Shown here: in pieces, positions 33,454-42,462 of the stretch
Layout: each line of letters opens with the position of its first letter
How positions within the stretch are numbered: position 1 is the stretch's first letter
NCBI RefSeq assembly: GCF_020886115.1
Contig: NZ_AP025185.1
Span: 1,302,001 to 1,366,000, forward strand
Source: Flavobacterium ammonificans
Lineage (GTDB): Bacteria; Bacteroidota; Bacteroidia; Flavobacteriales; Flavobacteriaceae
Reading direction: 5' to 3'
DNA length: 64,000 nt
Position numbers and translations under genes: made by a program
Notes under the pieces: generated by a model
What the model saw: the letters and a program-made list of their open reading frames with translations, nothing else
Told to the model about the DNA's origin: nothing
The model's database searches: none

Positions 33454-34548
33454 TTATAAGTACTTAACTGGATTTGTATTTTCTTCTGAAAAAATGATGG
33501 CAAAATTAAGGATTTTTTTTCTAAGAAAGTCAACAATATAATTTTTTGTATACCGTTCGCTTTCAAAATGTCCAATATCTGCCAAAAGTAATTGGTTTTC
33601 TGCCTCATAGAACTGATGGTATTTCAAATCAGCGGTTAAAAAAGCATCGGCTCCAGCGCGAATTGCATTTTTGATGGCAAAACTTCCAGCGCCTCCTAAA
33701 ACAGCTACTTTTTCTATGGGTTTATCAAGAAACTGCGAATGGCGAATGCCGCCTGCTTGCATTTTTTCTTTTACCATTCCCAAGAATTCTTTTTCGCTCA
33801 TTGGTGTTTCCAATTCGCCAATCATTCCCAAGCCAATATTTTGATGTTGGTTTTTGAGGTCGTAAATCTCGTAAGCTACTTCTTCGTAGATATGCGTTTG
33901 AAACAAGGTTTTCAAAATTCTACTTTCTAGGTGCTTTTCAAACGTAACTTCGATTTTGATTTCGTCAGCTTGAACGAATTCAAAGCGTTCTCCAATTTCA
34001 GGATTGCTATGTTCGTTGCCTTTATAGGTTCCAGTCCCTTTTGAGTTGAAGCTGCAGTTGTCATAATTACCAATACTTCCAGCTCCTGCATGGAATAAGG
34101 CATTGCGAACTGCTTCTGCATTTTCAGGAACAGTGTAGGTGACTAATTTGCGGATGAAATTCTCTTTTGGGATGAGGATTTTGGTGTTTTTTAGCCCTAA
34201 AGCATCACAAAATATTTTGTTGACTCCTTCAGGATGATTGTCCAAAGCGGTATGAACAGCATAAATGGCAATGTCGTTTTTGATGGCTTTAAGAATTGCG
34301 CGCTCTACATAAGTTGTTCCGGTAATTTTCTTCAAACCTGAAAATAGAATCGGGTGAAAGCAAACCACCAAATTGCAATTTTTGGTAATGGCTTCGTCAA
34401 TTACACTTTCTAAAGCATCGTGACATACTAAAATTCCAGTAGCGTCATTTTCTGGATTGCCTACTAAGAGCCCCACATTATCAAAGTCTTCGGCATAGGC
34501 TAAAGGGGCCATTGCTTCGAGTACAGGGAATATTTCTTTTATTTTCAT
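33454..34548 (-). CDS. Nif3-like dinuclear metal centre protein
   Basis: A 364-residue member of the Nif3/YqfO family, a hexameric toroid with a two-metal site; GTP cyclohydrolase-like or hydrolase roles have been proposed. Metal ligands are visible in VVCFHPILFSGLKKITG near residue 63, HTALDNHPEGVN near 100, and GHFESE near 333. An inserted CutA-like PII domain lies at about residues 130-235, as in the long form of the family. It is the first gene of a two-gene operon with the coiled-coil protein, 3 bases apart. Confidence 0.92.
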   Translation of the reverse strand: MKIKEIFPVLEAMAPLAYAEDFDNVGLLVGNPENDATGILVCHDALESVIDEAITKNCNLVVCFHPILFSGLKKITGTTYVERAILKAIKNDIAIYAVHTALDNHPEGVNKIFCDALGLKNTKILIPKENFIRKLVTYTVPENAEAVRNALFHAGAGSIGNYDNCSFNSKGTGTYKGNEHSNPEIGERFEFVQADEIKIEVTFEKHLESRILKTLFQTHIYEEVAYEIYDLKNQHQNIGLGMIGELETPMSEKEFLGMVKEKMQAGGIRHSQFLDKPIEKVAVLGGAGSFAIKNAIRAGADAFLTADLKYHQFYEAENQLLLADIGHFESERYTKNYIVDFLRKKILNFAIIFSEENTNPVKYL

Positions 34549-34645
34549 TTAATTCATCTTAACGTAATTTAACAATAGCTTATCTTTTTATTGTGAGTTT
34601 TATTTCTGTTGAATGGTATTTTTGATTACCTATAAACCAATAAAA

Positions 34646-35374
34646 ATGAAATTAAAAATAGCTTTTTTGTTGTTTGTTTTTCAAATTGGCTTTTCGCAAT
34701 CCGAAAAAACGATTAAAGGTACAGTTTTATCGGATAATTTCCCAATGGCAAAAGTAGATGTCGTAAATTTTAATTCCAAAAAAAGTACCCTTACTGATAC
34801 TGAAGGCAAGTTTGTTCTAACTGGTAAACTTGGGGAAATTCTAATTTTTATTGCTAAGGGATACGATTTAAAACGTGTTGTAATTGATGCGGATATGATG
34901 CTAAAGCAAGATAATTTAGTAGTTTTAGTAAAGAAGCCGGAAGAGTTGCAAGAAGTTCTGATTGTCAAAACGCCCTCCATTCACTTGAGTAAAGATGAAA
35001 AATTTGAGCAGGATAAACTAGATGATATAGCTATGGATAAGCTACAAAAAACGCTTAAAAATCCTGGGGTTTATGACGGACAAACTGCAGGGATAGATTT
35101 TTTTAAAATTGCCAATATGATTGGTAAACTGTTTTCCAAGGAGAAAGAAATTGTTAAAGCGGAATCGCCACCAATAGTATTTAAAGACCTAATAAAAAAT
35201 AATTTTAAACCTGATTTTTATACTAAAACCTTGCATTTGAAAGAGGATGAAGTCGCTCTTTTTCTCGAATTTTGTGATGTCGATCCCAAAGCTAGATTGA
35301 TAGAGAAAAGTAATAATCAATTAATGCTTTTGGACTTTTTGCATCAAAAGAGAGATGAGTTTAAAAAAATATAA
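34646..35374 (+). CDS. Exported protein with carboxypeptidase-regulatory-like domain
   Basis: A 242-residue secreted or periplasmic protein of unknown role. The ATG at 34646 is preferred because the signal peptide MKLKIAFLLFVFQIGFSQ starts there; an upstream in-frame start adds an implausible leader. Residues of about 20-95 resemble the beta-sandwich CarboxypepD_reg domain (IKGTVLSDNFPMAKVDVVN, then TLTDTEGKFVLTG). The remaining 150 residues are helical and charged, with no barrel, in contrast to TonB receptors with the same domain. It stands alone, divergent from nif3. Confidence 0.78.
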   Translation: MKLKIAFLLFVFQIGFSQSEKTIKGTVLSDNFPMAKVDVVNFNSKKSTLTDTEGKFVLTGKLGEILIFIAKGYDLKRVVIDADMMLKQDNLVVLVKKPEELQEVLIVKTPSIHLSKDEKFEQDKLDDIAMDKLQKTLKNPGVYDGQTAGIDFFKIANMIGKLFSKEKEIVKAESPPIVFKDLIKNNFKPDFYTKTLHLKEDEVALFLEFCDVDPKARLIEKSNNQLMLLDFLHQKRDEFKKI

Positions 35375-35464
35375 GTTGGCTGTAGTGTGCTTATTTTTCT
35401 GTTTTTTATGAAATTAAAAGGTACGGCTATTTTTGTATATTTGTAATTCAAAAAATCAATACTT

Positions 35465-35704
35465 ATGACTACATTAACCATTAAAATCAACGAACGCACT
35501 AAGGCAGGTAAAGCCTTTATGGCGATGTCTGAATCTTTTTTTAAAGGGGTAAAAGGAATTGAAATTATTGAAACGGATTCTAATAAAATTGAGGAAAGTC
35601 CCTATGATCCTGAATTTGTTGCAATGGTAAAAAAAGCTCAAAAAAGTAAAAATAGAACAATAGTAGATCCGAATGATATATGGGGAAGTTTAGGGTTGAA
35701 ATAA
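35465..35704 (+). CDS. Antitoxin of a YoeB-type toxin-antitoxin pair
   Basis: A 79-residue protein beginning MTTLTIKINERTKAGKAFMAM, which suggests a ribbon-helix-helix or DUF2683-like N-terminus. The C-terminal half is disordered and charged and ends in DPNDIWGSLGLK. It overlaps the toxin gene by 25 bases, as usual for antitoxin-first modules. It should bind and mask the toxin and repress the operon. The antitoxin assignment rests mainly on the partner and the overlap. Confidence 0.8.
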   Translation: MTTLTIKINERTKAGKAFMAMSESFFKGVKGIEIIETDSNKIEESPYDPEFVAMVKKAQKSKNRTIVDPNDIWGSLGLK

Positions 35705-35961
35705 CAGATTTAGCAAAGAAGCAAATTGCTAAACATTTAAAGTCTGGCAATCAGTCTAGTATCAAAAAAATAGCAATAATTTTAAATGAATTATCTGAAA
35801 CTCCTTATTCGGGAGTTGGTAAACCCGAAGCTTTAAAATCCAATTTATCTGGCTTTTGGTCAAGACAAATCAACCCAAAAGACCGATTAATTTATACTGT
35901 TAATGATGATTTGGTTGTTGTAGATGTTATTTCTGCAATGGGTCATTATTCTGATAAATAA
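35680..35961 (+). CDS. Txe/YoeB-family toxin (RelE-fold mRNA interferase)
   Basis: A 93-residue RelE-superfamily ribonuclease of the YoeB type. Characteristic stretches are GVGKPEALKSNLSGFWSRQINPKDRLIYTV near residues 46-75 and the C-terminal SAMGHYSDK, with the general acid/base Glu50 and the terminal His-Tyr. YoeB normally reads GHY at this position. Its ATG is inside the antitoxin frame. It ends 5 bases before lpxK, so it may share a transcript with an essential lipid A gene. Confidence 0.93.
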   Translation: MGKFRVEITDLAKKQIAKHLKSGNQSSIKKIAIILNELSETPYSGVGKPEALKSNLSGFWSRQINPKDRLIYTVNDDLVVVDVISAMGHYSDK

Positions 35962-35966
35962 ATTCT

Positions 35967-36977
35967 ATGAATCTTCTCCGAAAAATACTATTCCCTTTCG
36001 CTATTCTGTATGGTTTCATTACAAGTATTCGCAATTTTTTGTTTGACAAATGCATTTTAGCTTCCTATTCGTTTGACCTTCCCGTTATTGTTGTAGGGAA
36101 TTTGAGCGTGGGCGGAACAGGCAAAACACCGCAGATAGAGTATCTGATTCGGTTATTTTCTGAACGCTACGCCATAGCGACTTTAAGTAGAGGGTATAAA
36201 AGAAAATCAAAAGGGTTTGTTTTGGCGAATGCCAATGCTACAGCTGAAAATTTAGGAGACGAACCCTATCAATTTTACCAAAAGTTCCCATCGATCCAAG
36301 TAGCGGTAGACGTCGATAGAAAGAATGGGATTGAACAATTATTGACTCAAGAGAAGAAGCCTCAAGTTATTTTATTGGATGATGCTTTTCAACACCGCAA
36401 AGTCAAGGCGGGTTTTTATATTTTGTTGACGGCTTATGATGATGTATTTGTGGATGACTTTTTATTGCCAACAGGTAATTTAAGAGAATCAAGAAGTGGT
36501 GCTCAAAGAGCAGATGTGATTGTAGTAACCAAATGCCCTACAACACTTTCTGAGACAGAACAAAGTCAAATTAAGCAAAGAATAAAATCATATTCGGATG
36601 CTCCGGTTTATTTTAGCACGATTGCTTTTGATGAAAATGTACAATCTAGTATTGCATCTGTTCCAGTGGCAACTATTCAGCAATCGGCTTGTGTACTTCT
36701 GGCAGGAATTGCAAAACCAGCTTCGTTTTTTAATTATTTGACAAACTCAGCATCTATTTGTTTGACCTATCCAGATCATCATCATTTTACGGAAACTGAT
36801 ATCCAACAAATTAAACAACAAGCAGGAGAGAAGATGATTGTAACTACCGAAAAAGATTATGTTCGTTTGAAAGACTCTATCCTAAAAGAGCAATTGTATT
36901 ATTTGCCTATTCGAACTTCGTTACTAGTTGGTTCAAACGAATTTGATGCCTCGGTATTGGACTATTTGAAGCAATAG
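35967..36977 (+). CDS. lpxK: Tetraacyldisaccharide 4'-kinase
   Basis: The inner-membrane-associated kinase of lipid A synthesis that phosphorylates the 4' position of the tetraacyl disaccharide. It is 336 residues long. An N-terminal hydrophobic helix (about 5-25) precedes the P-loop VGNLSVGGTGKTPQ near residues 43-55. The segments SRGYKRKSKGFV and LLDDAFQHRKVKA (Walker B-like) are diagnostic. It starts 5 bases after the toxin gene and converges on the GAPDH gene with a single base between stops. Confidence 0.95.
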   Translation: MNLLRKILFPFAILYGFITSIRNFLFDKCILASYSFDLPVIVVGNLSVGGTGKTPQIEYLIRLFSERYAIATLSRGYKRKSKGFVLANANATAENLGDEPYQFYQKFPSIQVAVDVDRKNGIEQLLTQEKKPQVILLDDAFQHRKVKAGFYILLTAYDDVFVDDFLLPTGNLRESRSGAQRADVIVVTKCPTTLSETEQSQIKQRIKSYSDAPVYFSTIAFDENVQSSIASVPVATIQQSACVLLAGIAKPASFFNYLTNSASICLTYPDHHHFTETDIQQIKQQAGEKMIVTTEKDYVRLKDSILKEQLYYLPIRTSLLVGSNEFDASVLDYLKQ

Positions 36978-36978
36978 A

Positions 36979-37983
36979 TTAGGCTTTCAGATTGTTGGAG
37001 TATAAAATCAAATCAATCAATCGAGACGAGTAGCCAATTTCATTGTCATACCAACCCACTACTTTTACCATTTTGTCAATCACAGAGGTCAATTGGGCGT
37101 CAAAAATACAGGAATGCGTATTGCCTATTACATCTACAGATACTATTGGATCTTCGGTGTACGCTAATATTCCTTTTAGATTGGTTTCGGCAGCTGTTTT
37201 AAATGCGGTATTGATTTCGTCAATGGTCACTGCTCGTTTGACATTGAAAGTAATATCCGTTAAAGATCCATCCGGAACCGGAACTCGAATGCCACAACCT
37301 CCCATTTTATTTTCTAAATGCGTAAAGATTTTTGTCAGTGCTTTGGCTGCTCCAGTTGTTGTAGGAACTATAGATTGGCTTGCACCACGCGCGCGACGTA
37401 AATCTTTATGAGGTTGGTCGTGTAAGCTTTGGTCGGTAGTAAACGAGTGAATGGTGGTGATGTAGGCTTGTTCAATGCCACACAATTGGTCAATGATTTG
37501 AATCATCGGTGCCGCATTGTTGGTCGTGCAACTCGCATTGGAAATGATAGTTTCGCTCCCGTCTAGTATCGATTCATTTACTCCTAATACTACTGTTTTA
37601 ATACTATCTACTTCAGAAGGTGCCGATAGAATTACCTTTTTGGCTCCAGCCAAAATATGCGCATTCAGTTCTTCGAAAGTTTTATATTTTCCAGTTGATT
37701 CGATGACATAGTCAATGTGGAGAGTTTTCCAATCCAAATTAGCAATGCTTTTTTCGTGGAAGAATGGAATGTGCTTCCCATTTACTATAATCCCGTTTGC
37801 ATCGGAGCTGACTTCAAATGGTAATACGCCATGAATACTATCGTATTTTACTAAATGTGCCATTGTCTTAGTGTCGGCAATGTCATTAATAGCAACCACT
37901 TCTATTTGGGGATGGTTCAAAAGTAATCGAAAAAGATTTCGACCAATTCTTCCAAAACCATTGATGGCAATTCGTATTTTCAA
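36979..37983 (-). CDS. gapA: Glyceraldehyde-3-phosphate dehydrogenase, type I
   Basis: A glycolytic enzyme of 334 residues that oxidises glyceraldehyde 3-phosphate with phosphate and NAD(P). The N-terminal Rossmann motif is INGFGRIGRN. The catalytic cysteine lies in SNASCTTNN near residue 152, and the usual second cysteine four residues later (CTTNC) is Asn. The catalytic His is in TTIHSFTTDQ near 179, and the end WYDNEIGYSSRL is standard. Position 34 is in VAINDIAD, consistent with NAD preference. It follows lipA by 10 bases; a second GAPDH elsewhere in the genome cannot be excluded. Confidence 0.95.
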   Translation of the reverse strand: MKIRIAINGFGRIGRNLFRLLLNHPQIEVVAINDIADTKTMAHLVKYDSIHGVLPFEVSSDANGIIVNGKHIPFFHEKSIANLDWKTLHIDYVIESTGKYKTFEELNAHILAGAKKVILSAPSEVDSIKTVVLGVNESILDGSETIISNASCTTNNAAPMIQIIDQLCGIEQAYITTIHSFTTDQSLHDQPHKDLRRARGASQSIVPTTTGAAKALTKIFTHLENKMGGCGIRVPVPDGSLTDITFNVKRAVTIDEINTAFKTAAETNLKGILAYTEDPIVSVDVIGNTHSCIFDAQLTSVIDKMVKVVGWYDNEIGYSSRLIDLILYSNNLKA

Positions 37984-37993
37984 AATAGGAAAA

Positions 37994-38863
37994 TTAAAGA
38001 ATGTGTTTTTGTGCCTTGTAAGACGAACGCACTAAAGCGCCGCTTTCTACGTGACGGAAACCCAATTCCAATCCGTATTTTTCGTATTTCTCGAATTGTT
38101 CTGGTGTGATGTATTCTTTAACAGGTAAGTGTTTTTTACTAGGCTGTAAATATTGACCGATAGTCACTACATCTACATTGGCAGCGCGTAAATCACGAAG
38201 TGTTTGCATCACTTCTTCCTCTTCTTCGCCTAAACCAAGCATAATACCCGATTTGGTTCTGTTGATTCCTTTTTCTTTTAAATAACGCAATACTTCCATA
38301 CTACGATCGTATTTAGCTTGTATGCGCACTTCACGAGTTAATCGACGTACAGTTTCAATATTATGTGAAACTACTTCCGGATTGGCTTCTACGATACGAT
38401 CAATATTTCTTTCAATGCCTTGAAAATCTGGAATTAAGGTTTCTAAAGTTGTGTTCGGATTCATTCTGCGAATCGCTTTTACAGTTTCTATCCAAATGAT
38501 AGATCCGCCATCTTTTAAATCGTCACGATCTACACTGGTAATCACGGCATGTTTGATGTTCATGATTTTTATAGAACGCGCTACTTTTTCGGGTTCGTCC
38601 CAATCAACTGTTTCTGGACGGCCTGTTTTTACTCCACAAAAACCACAAGAACGGGTACAAATATTCCCTAAAATCATAAAGGTTGCAGTACCTTCTCCCC
38701 AGCATTCGCCCATATTAGGACAACTTCCAGAAGTACAAATTGTGTTCAAGCTGTATTTGTCAACTAATCCTCTTAACTCCGTGTATTTTTTACCAATAGG
38801 CAATTTTACACGCAACCATTTTGGCTTAGCTGTTGGTAATTTATTTTCTAAAACAGTTTCCAT
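37994..38863 (-). CDS. lipA: Lipoyl synthase
   Basis: A radical-SAM enzyme of 289 residues that inserts two sulfurs into octanoyl-protein to make lipoate. The auxiliary cluster cysteines are in [13 protein letters not shown], the radical-SAM cysteines in CTRSCGFC, and the family's terminal serine motif is VRSSYKA. The ATG at 38863 is chosen because a -7 promoter element lies 19 bases upstream; the longer frame would run into the promoter. It is followed by gapA after 10 bases. Confidence 0.96.
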   Translation of the reverse strand: METVLENKLPTAKPKWLRVKLPIGKKYTELRGLVDKYSLNTICTSGSCPNMGECWGEGTATFMILGNICTRSCGFCGVKTGRPETVDWDEPEKVARSIKIMNIKHAVITSVDRDDLKDGGSIIWIETVKAIRRMNPNTTLETLIPDFQGIERNIDRIVEANPEVVSHNIETVRRLTREVRIQAKYDRSMEVLRYLKEKGINRTKSGIMLGLGEEEEEVMQTLRDLRAANVDVVTIGQYLQPSKKHLPVKEYITPEQFEKYEKYGLELGFRHVESGALVRSSYKAQKHIL

Positions 38864-38881
38864 AACATCAAATTTCTTTTG

Positions 38882-38889
38882 CAAATATA
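38882..38889 (-). promoter_or_regulatory. -7 promoter element of lipA-gapA
   Basis: TATATTTG on the minus strand, a perfect -7 match, 18 bases from the lipA ATG. It sits inside the 87-base gap after the second sigma factor gene. Confidence 0.65.
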
Positions 38890-38950
38890 AGTAATGTATT
38901 GAAGTAGATAGACGAAAATTTTGGATTAACAATAGTTAAATAAAATCAAA

Positions 38951-39508
38951 CTACCCTTTGGATCCTTTTTGAATGATTTCGGCTAATAATTTTTTAGCTC
39001 TCAAAATTTTGATTTTCACATTGCTCAACGGTTCGTCAATTTTGAGGGCTATTTCTTGATAACTCATTTCTTGAAAATACCGCATTTGAATGACTTCCTG
39101 ATAGTGTGGTTTCAATTCTTTAATGAATTTCAATAATTGTGAAAGGTTTTGTTCTGTAATTATTTTGTCCTCTACAGAAGGCGTCGTGTCGGCTACATTG
39201 TGAGCTTTCTGATCTTCGTCATCCGTAATTTCTATAAATACACTTGATTTTCGTTTGCGTAACAAATCAACATGACCGTTTTTAGCAATGGCGATTAACC
39301 AAGTATTGAACTGAAATTCGTTATTGTAGGTGCTGATTTTGTTAAATGCCTTAGAGAAGGTTTCGATGGTGATGTCCTCGGCATCCGTTTCGTTTTCAGT
39401 ACGTACCAACATAAAACCATATACTTCATTCCAATAATAATCCAATAGAAAAGTGAAGGCAGTTTGATCGCCTAGTTTTGCTTTTTCTATTTGTTGGTTT
39501 ATTTCCAC
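38951..39508 (-). CDS. RNA polymerase ECF sigma factor
   Basis: A 185-residue sigma-70-family factor. Region 2 (about 22-90) includes TDAEDITIETFSKAFNKISTY and WLIAIAKNGHVDLLRKRK. Region 4 (about 120-175) ends in the helix-turn-helix MSYQEIALKIDEPLSNVKIKILRAKKLL. No anti-sigma gene adjoins; the upstream gene is a membrane glycosyltransferase overlapping by 10 bases, so the two are coupled. This conserved pairing suggests a housekeeping or envelope role, but the regulon is unknown. Confidence 0.92.
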   Translation of the reverse strand: MEINQQIEKAKLGDQTAFTFLLDYYWNEVYGFMLVRTENETDAEDITIETFSKAFNKISTYNNEFQFNTWLIAIAKNGHVDLLRKRKSSVFIEITDDEDQKAHNVADTTPSVEDKIITEQNLSQLLKFIKELKPHYQEVIQMRYFQEMSYQEIALKIDEPLSNVKIKILRAKKLLAEIIQKGSKG

Positions 39509-40602
39509 TGGATTGGTTTTGAGAATAAATTGGTAAAATACGCATTCACTTGTGTAAAGATAAGTACAATTTCAACAATAGGAAACCACCATTTAATATC
39601 ATTCTCTTTAAGTTTTCTAGCTGAAAATCCGACAACGATCCAAGCAATCAAATAGCGTCCCAAGAAAATACTTAAAACAATAATCCATTCAAACTGAAAT
39701 GCAAATAAAACAGCCGCCGTTATTATAAATAATAATTGTGAACCATAAAATAATCCTAGTTTAAATTGATCACTTGACTTAAAGTAGTCTGCGGTAGCAA
39801 TTTGTCTTCTCTTTTGGTTGAAAAAAGCCGAAAAGGTAGTTTTTGGTTTAGAAACAGAAAAACTTTCAGGAGTAAAAGCAATGGTTGTGTTTTTACCGTT
39901 GGCAGCTTGATTAATGAATAATTCATCGTCTCCTGTGCGAATTTGCATATGGTCGATAAAACCATTTACATTGAAAAATTCTTCTCTTTTGTACGCCATA
40001 TTACGACCTAATCCCATATATGGGAAGCCTAATTTTGCCCAAGAAAAATATTGAATAGTGTTCAATACATTCTCAAAACGAATGATTTTGTTTAAGAATG
40101 AGTTAGCGATTTTTTCATATTTACCGTAACCTAAAACAATCGTTTTTTGCATGGTGAATTGCGAACTCATTGCTGTAATCCAATCTTTTGATGTTGGGTA
40201 ACAATCGGCATCAGTAAAAAGAAGGTATTCCTTTTTAGCTGCTTTGATTCCTAATGTCAATGCGTATTTTTTATTACCCCAAAAGGCTTCATTGTTCTCT
40301 ACTTTTACTAATCGAACATTAGGATATTGTTTTTCAAATTGTTCGAAAATTTCTAATGTATTGTCACCTGAGGCATCGTCTATCAAAACGATTTCAAAAT
40401 CAGGATAATTTTGTTCGGCTAAAAGCGGAATGTACTTCACTACATTTTCTTCTTCATTTTTAGCACATACAATTACCGAAATAGGAATTCTTTTGGGTGT
40501 AATTTGTTGTGCTTTTGCAAAAGCAAATTGCCCAAAAACACCTAGATAGTATGCCAATTGAATTACGGCTAGTCCAATAAAAATGTATAAAAGTATAAGC
40601 AT
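39499..40602 (-). CDS. Membrane-bound glycosyltransferase family 2
   Basis: A 367-residue processive-type GT2. There is an N-terminal transmembrane helix (about 2-20), a GT-A domain with VIVCAKNEEENV, the donor-site LIDDASGDNT, the DxD FTDADCYP near residue 133, the acceptor-site GDDELF near 226, and a Q-R-RR-like QKRRQ near 264. Two to three C-terminal transmembrane helices follow. It probably transfers sugar to a lipid or surface polymer. Its stop region overlaps the sigma factor start by 10 bases, and a -7 element lies upstream. Confidence 0.88.
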   Translation of the reverse strand: MLILLYIFIGLAVIQLAYYLGVFGQFAFAKAQQITPKRIPISVIVCAKNEEENVVKYIPLLAEQNYPDFEIVLIDDASGDNTLEIFEQFEKQYPNVRLVKVENNEAFWGNKKYALTLGIKAAKKEYLLFTDADCYPTSKDWITAMSSQFTMQKTIVLGYGKYEKIANSFLNKIIRFENVLNTIQYFSWAKLGFPYMGLGRNMAYKREEFFNVNGFIDHMQIRTGDDELFINQAANGKNTTIAFTPESFSVSKPKTTFSAFFNQKRRQIATADYFKSSDQFKLGLFYGSQLLFIITAAVLFAFQFEWIIVLSIFLGRYLIAWIVVGFSARKLKENDIKWWFPIVEIVLIFTQVNAYFTNLFSKPIQWK

Positions 40603-40629
40603 GGGGAAATTGTCTTTTTAAATCGTGTG

Positions 40630-40637
40630 CAAATGTA
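40630..40637 (-). promoter_or_regulatory. -7 promoter element of the glycosyltransferase-sigma operon
   Basis: TACATTTG on the minus strand fits TAnnTTTG and lies 27 bases before the ATG at 40602. Confidence 0.55.
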
Positions 40638-40727
40638 GGAATACAAAAACGAATTTGAAATGAATAGGAGGCAAATTTTTATGCCTTTCATTCAATTTAA
40701 ATTACAAGATAAGAGGGAGTAATTGTC

Positions 40728-41741
40728 TTAAATCACATTTACTTCAGCCTCAATACGAATTCCGAAAGTAGTAAAAACAGTTTCTTGAATGTCTTTTGAA
40801 ACGGCCAATATTTCTTGACCAGTAGCATTTCCATAATTCACCAAGACCAAAGCTTGATTTTTGTGTACTCCGGCATCGCCAAAACGTTTGCCTTTGAAAC
40901 CTGCTTGTTCAATTAACCAACCTGCAGGAACTTTCACTTCGGTAGTAGAAACTTCAAAGTATTTCATTTCAGGAAATCGTTGGTGAATTTTCTCAAAATC
41001 TGATTTGGGAACAATAGGATTTTTAAAGAAACTACCACTGTTTCCTAATTCTTTAGGATCAGGTAATTTACTTTGACGAATCGCAATAACAGCATTACTT
41101 ACGTCTTTCAAACTTGGTTTTTGGATGTTGTTTTTCTCCAATTCGCCTAAAATATCACCATAAGAAGTGTTTATTTTATGATTGCGTTTGGTTAATTTAA
41201 AAACTACTGAAGTGATGATGTATTGGTCTTTGACTTCGTTTTTGAAAATGCTTTCTCGGTAACCAAAACGACATTCCTCATTTTGAAACGTTCTCACTTC
41301 TTGATTAGCTATCGAAATGGCTTGACAAGAAATAAAGTGATCTTTGATTTCGGCACCATAAGCGCCAATATTTTGCACTGGTGTAGTTCCTACATTACCC
41401 GGAATTAGGGACATATTTTCTAAGCCACCAAAATTTTGATCAATGGTCCAAAGTACAAATTCGTGCCAGTTTTCACCTGCCTGACTTTCTACCCATACAA
41501 AATCGTCATTTTCATCAATGATTTTTTTGCCCTTTAAATCAATATGAATCACCAAAGCATTTATATCTTGAGTGAGAAGCATATTGCTTCCACCACCTAA
41601 AATAAATTTTTTCTCCGTTGGATTTTCAACTAAAACAGTTTTCAATTCATCTAACGAATGTACCGCGATGAATTGATTTGCTTTGGCTTCAATGCCAAAA
41701 GTATTGTAGTTTTTTAGAGAAAAATTAGAGTGTAGCGTCAT
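40728..41741 (-). CDS. murB: UDP-N-acetylmuramate dehydrogenase
   Basis: The FAD enzyme of cytoplasmic peptidoglycan precursor synthesis that reduces UDP-GlcNAc-enolpyruvate. It is 337 residues long. FAD-binding motifs are LGGGSNMLL near residue 48 and IPGNVGTTPVQNIGAYG near 113-130. The catalytic Ser is in GNSGSFFKNP near 232 and the Glu in the C-terminal EAEVNVI. The layout is that of type I MurB (E. coli-like). It follows the DUF2461 gene by 35 bases on the same strand. Confidence 0.96.
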   Translation of the reverse strand: MTLHSNFSLKNYNTFGIEAKANQFIAVHSLDELKTVLVENPTEKKFILGGGSNMLLTQDINALVIHIDLKGKKIIDENDDFVWVESQAGENWHEFVLWTIDQNFGGLENMSLIPGNVGTTPVQNIGAYGAEIKDHFISCQAISIANQEVRTFQNEECRFGYRESIFKNEVKDQYIITSVVFKLTKRNHKINTSYGDILGELEKNNIQKPSLKDVSNAVIAIRQSKLPDPKELGNSGSFFKNPIVPKSDFEKIHQRFPEMKYFEVSTTEVKVPAGWLIEQAGFKGKRFGDAGVHKNQALVLVNYGNATGQEILAVSKDIQETVFTTFGIRIEAEVNVI

Positions 41742-41776
41742 AGAATAAAATGCTTTTTAAAGCTCAAAAGTAAGAA

Positions 41777-42454
41777 TTAAAATTCGTCGGTAGTTAGCGC
41801 TCGATTGATAAATTCGTTTAAAGGTCGTAAGGCAATTAATTTTTGAGACATATTTTGTACGAAATCTTTTTTCAAGACTTCGGAGAAATCAAAATGTTGA
41901 GTGCTTTCAAAACTTTTCAATTTTAAAAAATCAATAGCGGGATGGTCTTTTTCATAACCTCGAGGCGGATTTTTCAAAACATTCGTTTCGTTTCGATCGA
42001 AATCTTTAAACTCTTTTTTGAAGTTTTTCTCTTGTAGGATGGCTTCCAAATCATCATAGAAAAAAGCAATTTCTTTTCGGATTTTCTTCAAATCTTCGGC
42101 TTCAGGACAATACAATCCGCCAGCGATAAAGCTTTTATCTTTTTCAATATGAATGTAATAACCGGAACGGTTGTTTCCCTTAGCTCCGGATGACATCCAA
42201 ACACTTAAGTGGGTTTTGTATGGCGTTTTGTCTTTTGAAAAACGAATATCACGATTGATTCTAAAAGTGCAATTTTTAATTTCAAGTAATTCTAACGACG
42301 GATCAAGTGGTTTCATCGCGTCCAAAAATGACCCAACGAGTTGGTGGTAATCTTTCTTAAAAAGCTCGTAACGCTTTTTGTTATTCAAGAACCAGTCCCG
42401 ATTATTATTCGCTTTTAAATCAGCTAGAAATTGCAAACTGTCTTTAGTAATCAT
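41777..42454 (-). CDS. DUF2461 / TIGR02453 family protein
   Basis: A 225-residue soluble protein. The opening FLADLKANNNRDWFLNNKKRYE and the segment FRINRDIRFSKDKTPYKTHLSVWMS are diagnostic of DUF2461. The family is widespread in bacteria and fungi with no proven biochemical role. No signal peptide or membrane segment is present. It starts 8 bases after the rhodanese-thioredoxin gene, suggesting co-transcription. Confidence 0.92.
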   Translation of the reverse strand: MITKDSLQFLADLKANNNRDWFLNNKKRYELFKKDYHQLVGSFLDAMKPLDPSLELLEIKNCTFRINRDIRFSKDKTPYKTHLSVWMSSGAKGNNRSGYYIHIEKDKSFIAGGLYCPEAEDLKKIRKEIAFFYDDLEAILQEKNFKKEFKDFDRNETNVLKNPPRGYEKDHPAIDFLKLKSFESTQHFDFSEVLKKDFVQNMSQKLIALRPLNEFINRALTTDEF

Positions 42455-42462
42455 ACTGTCGT

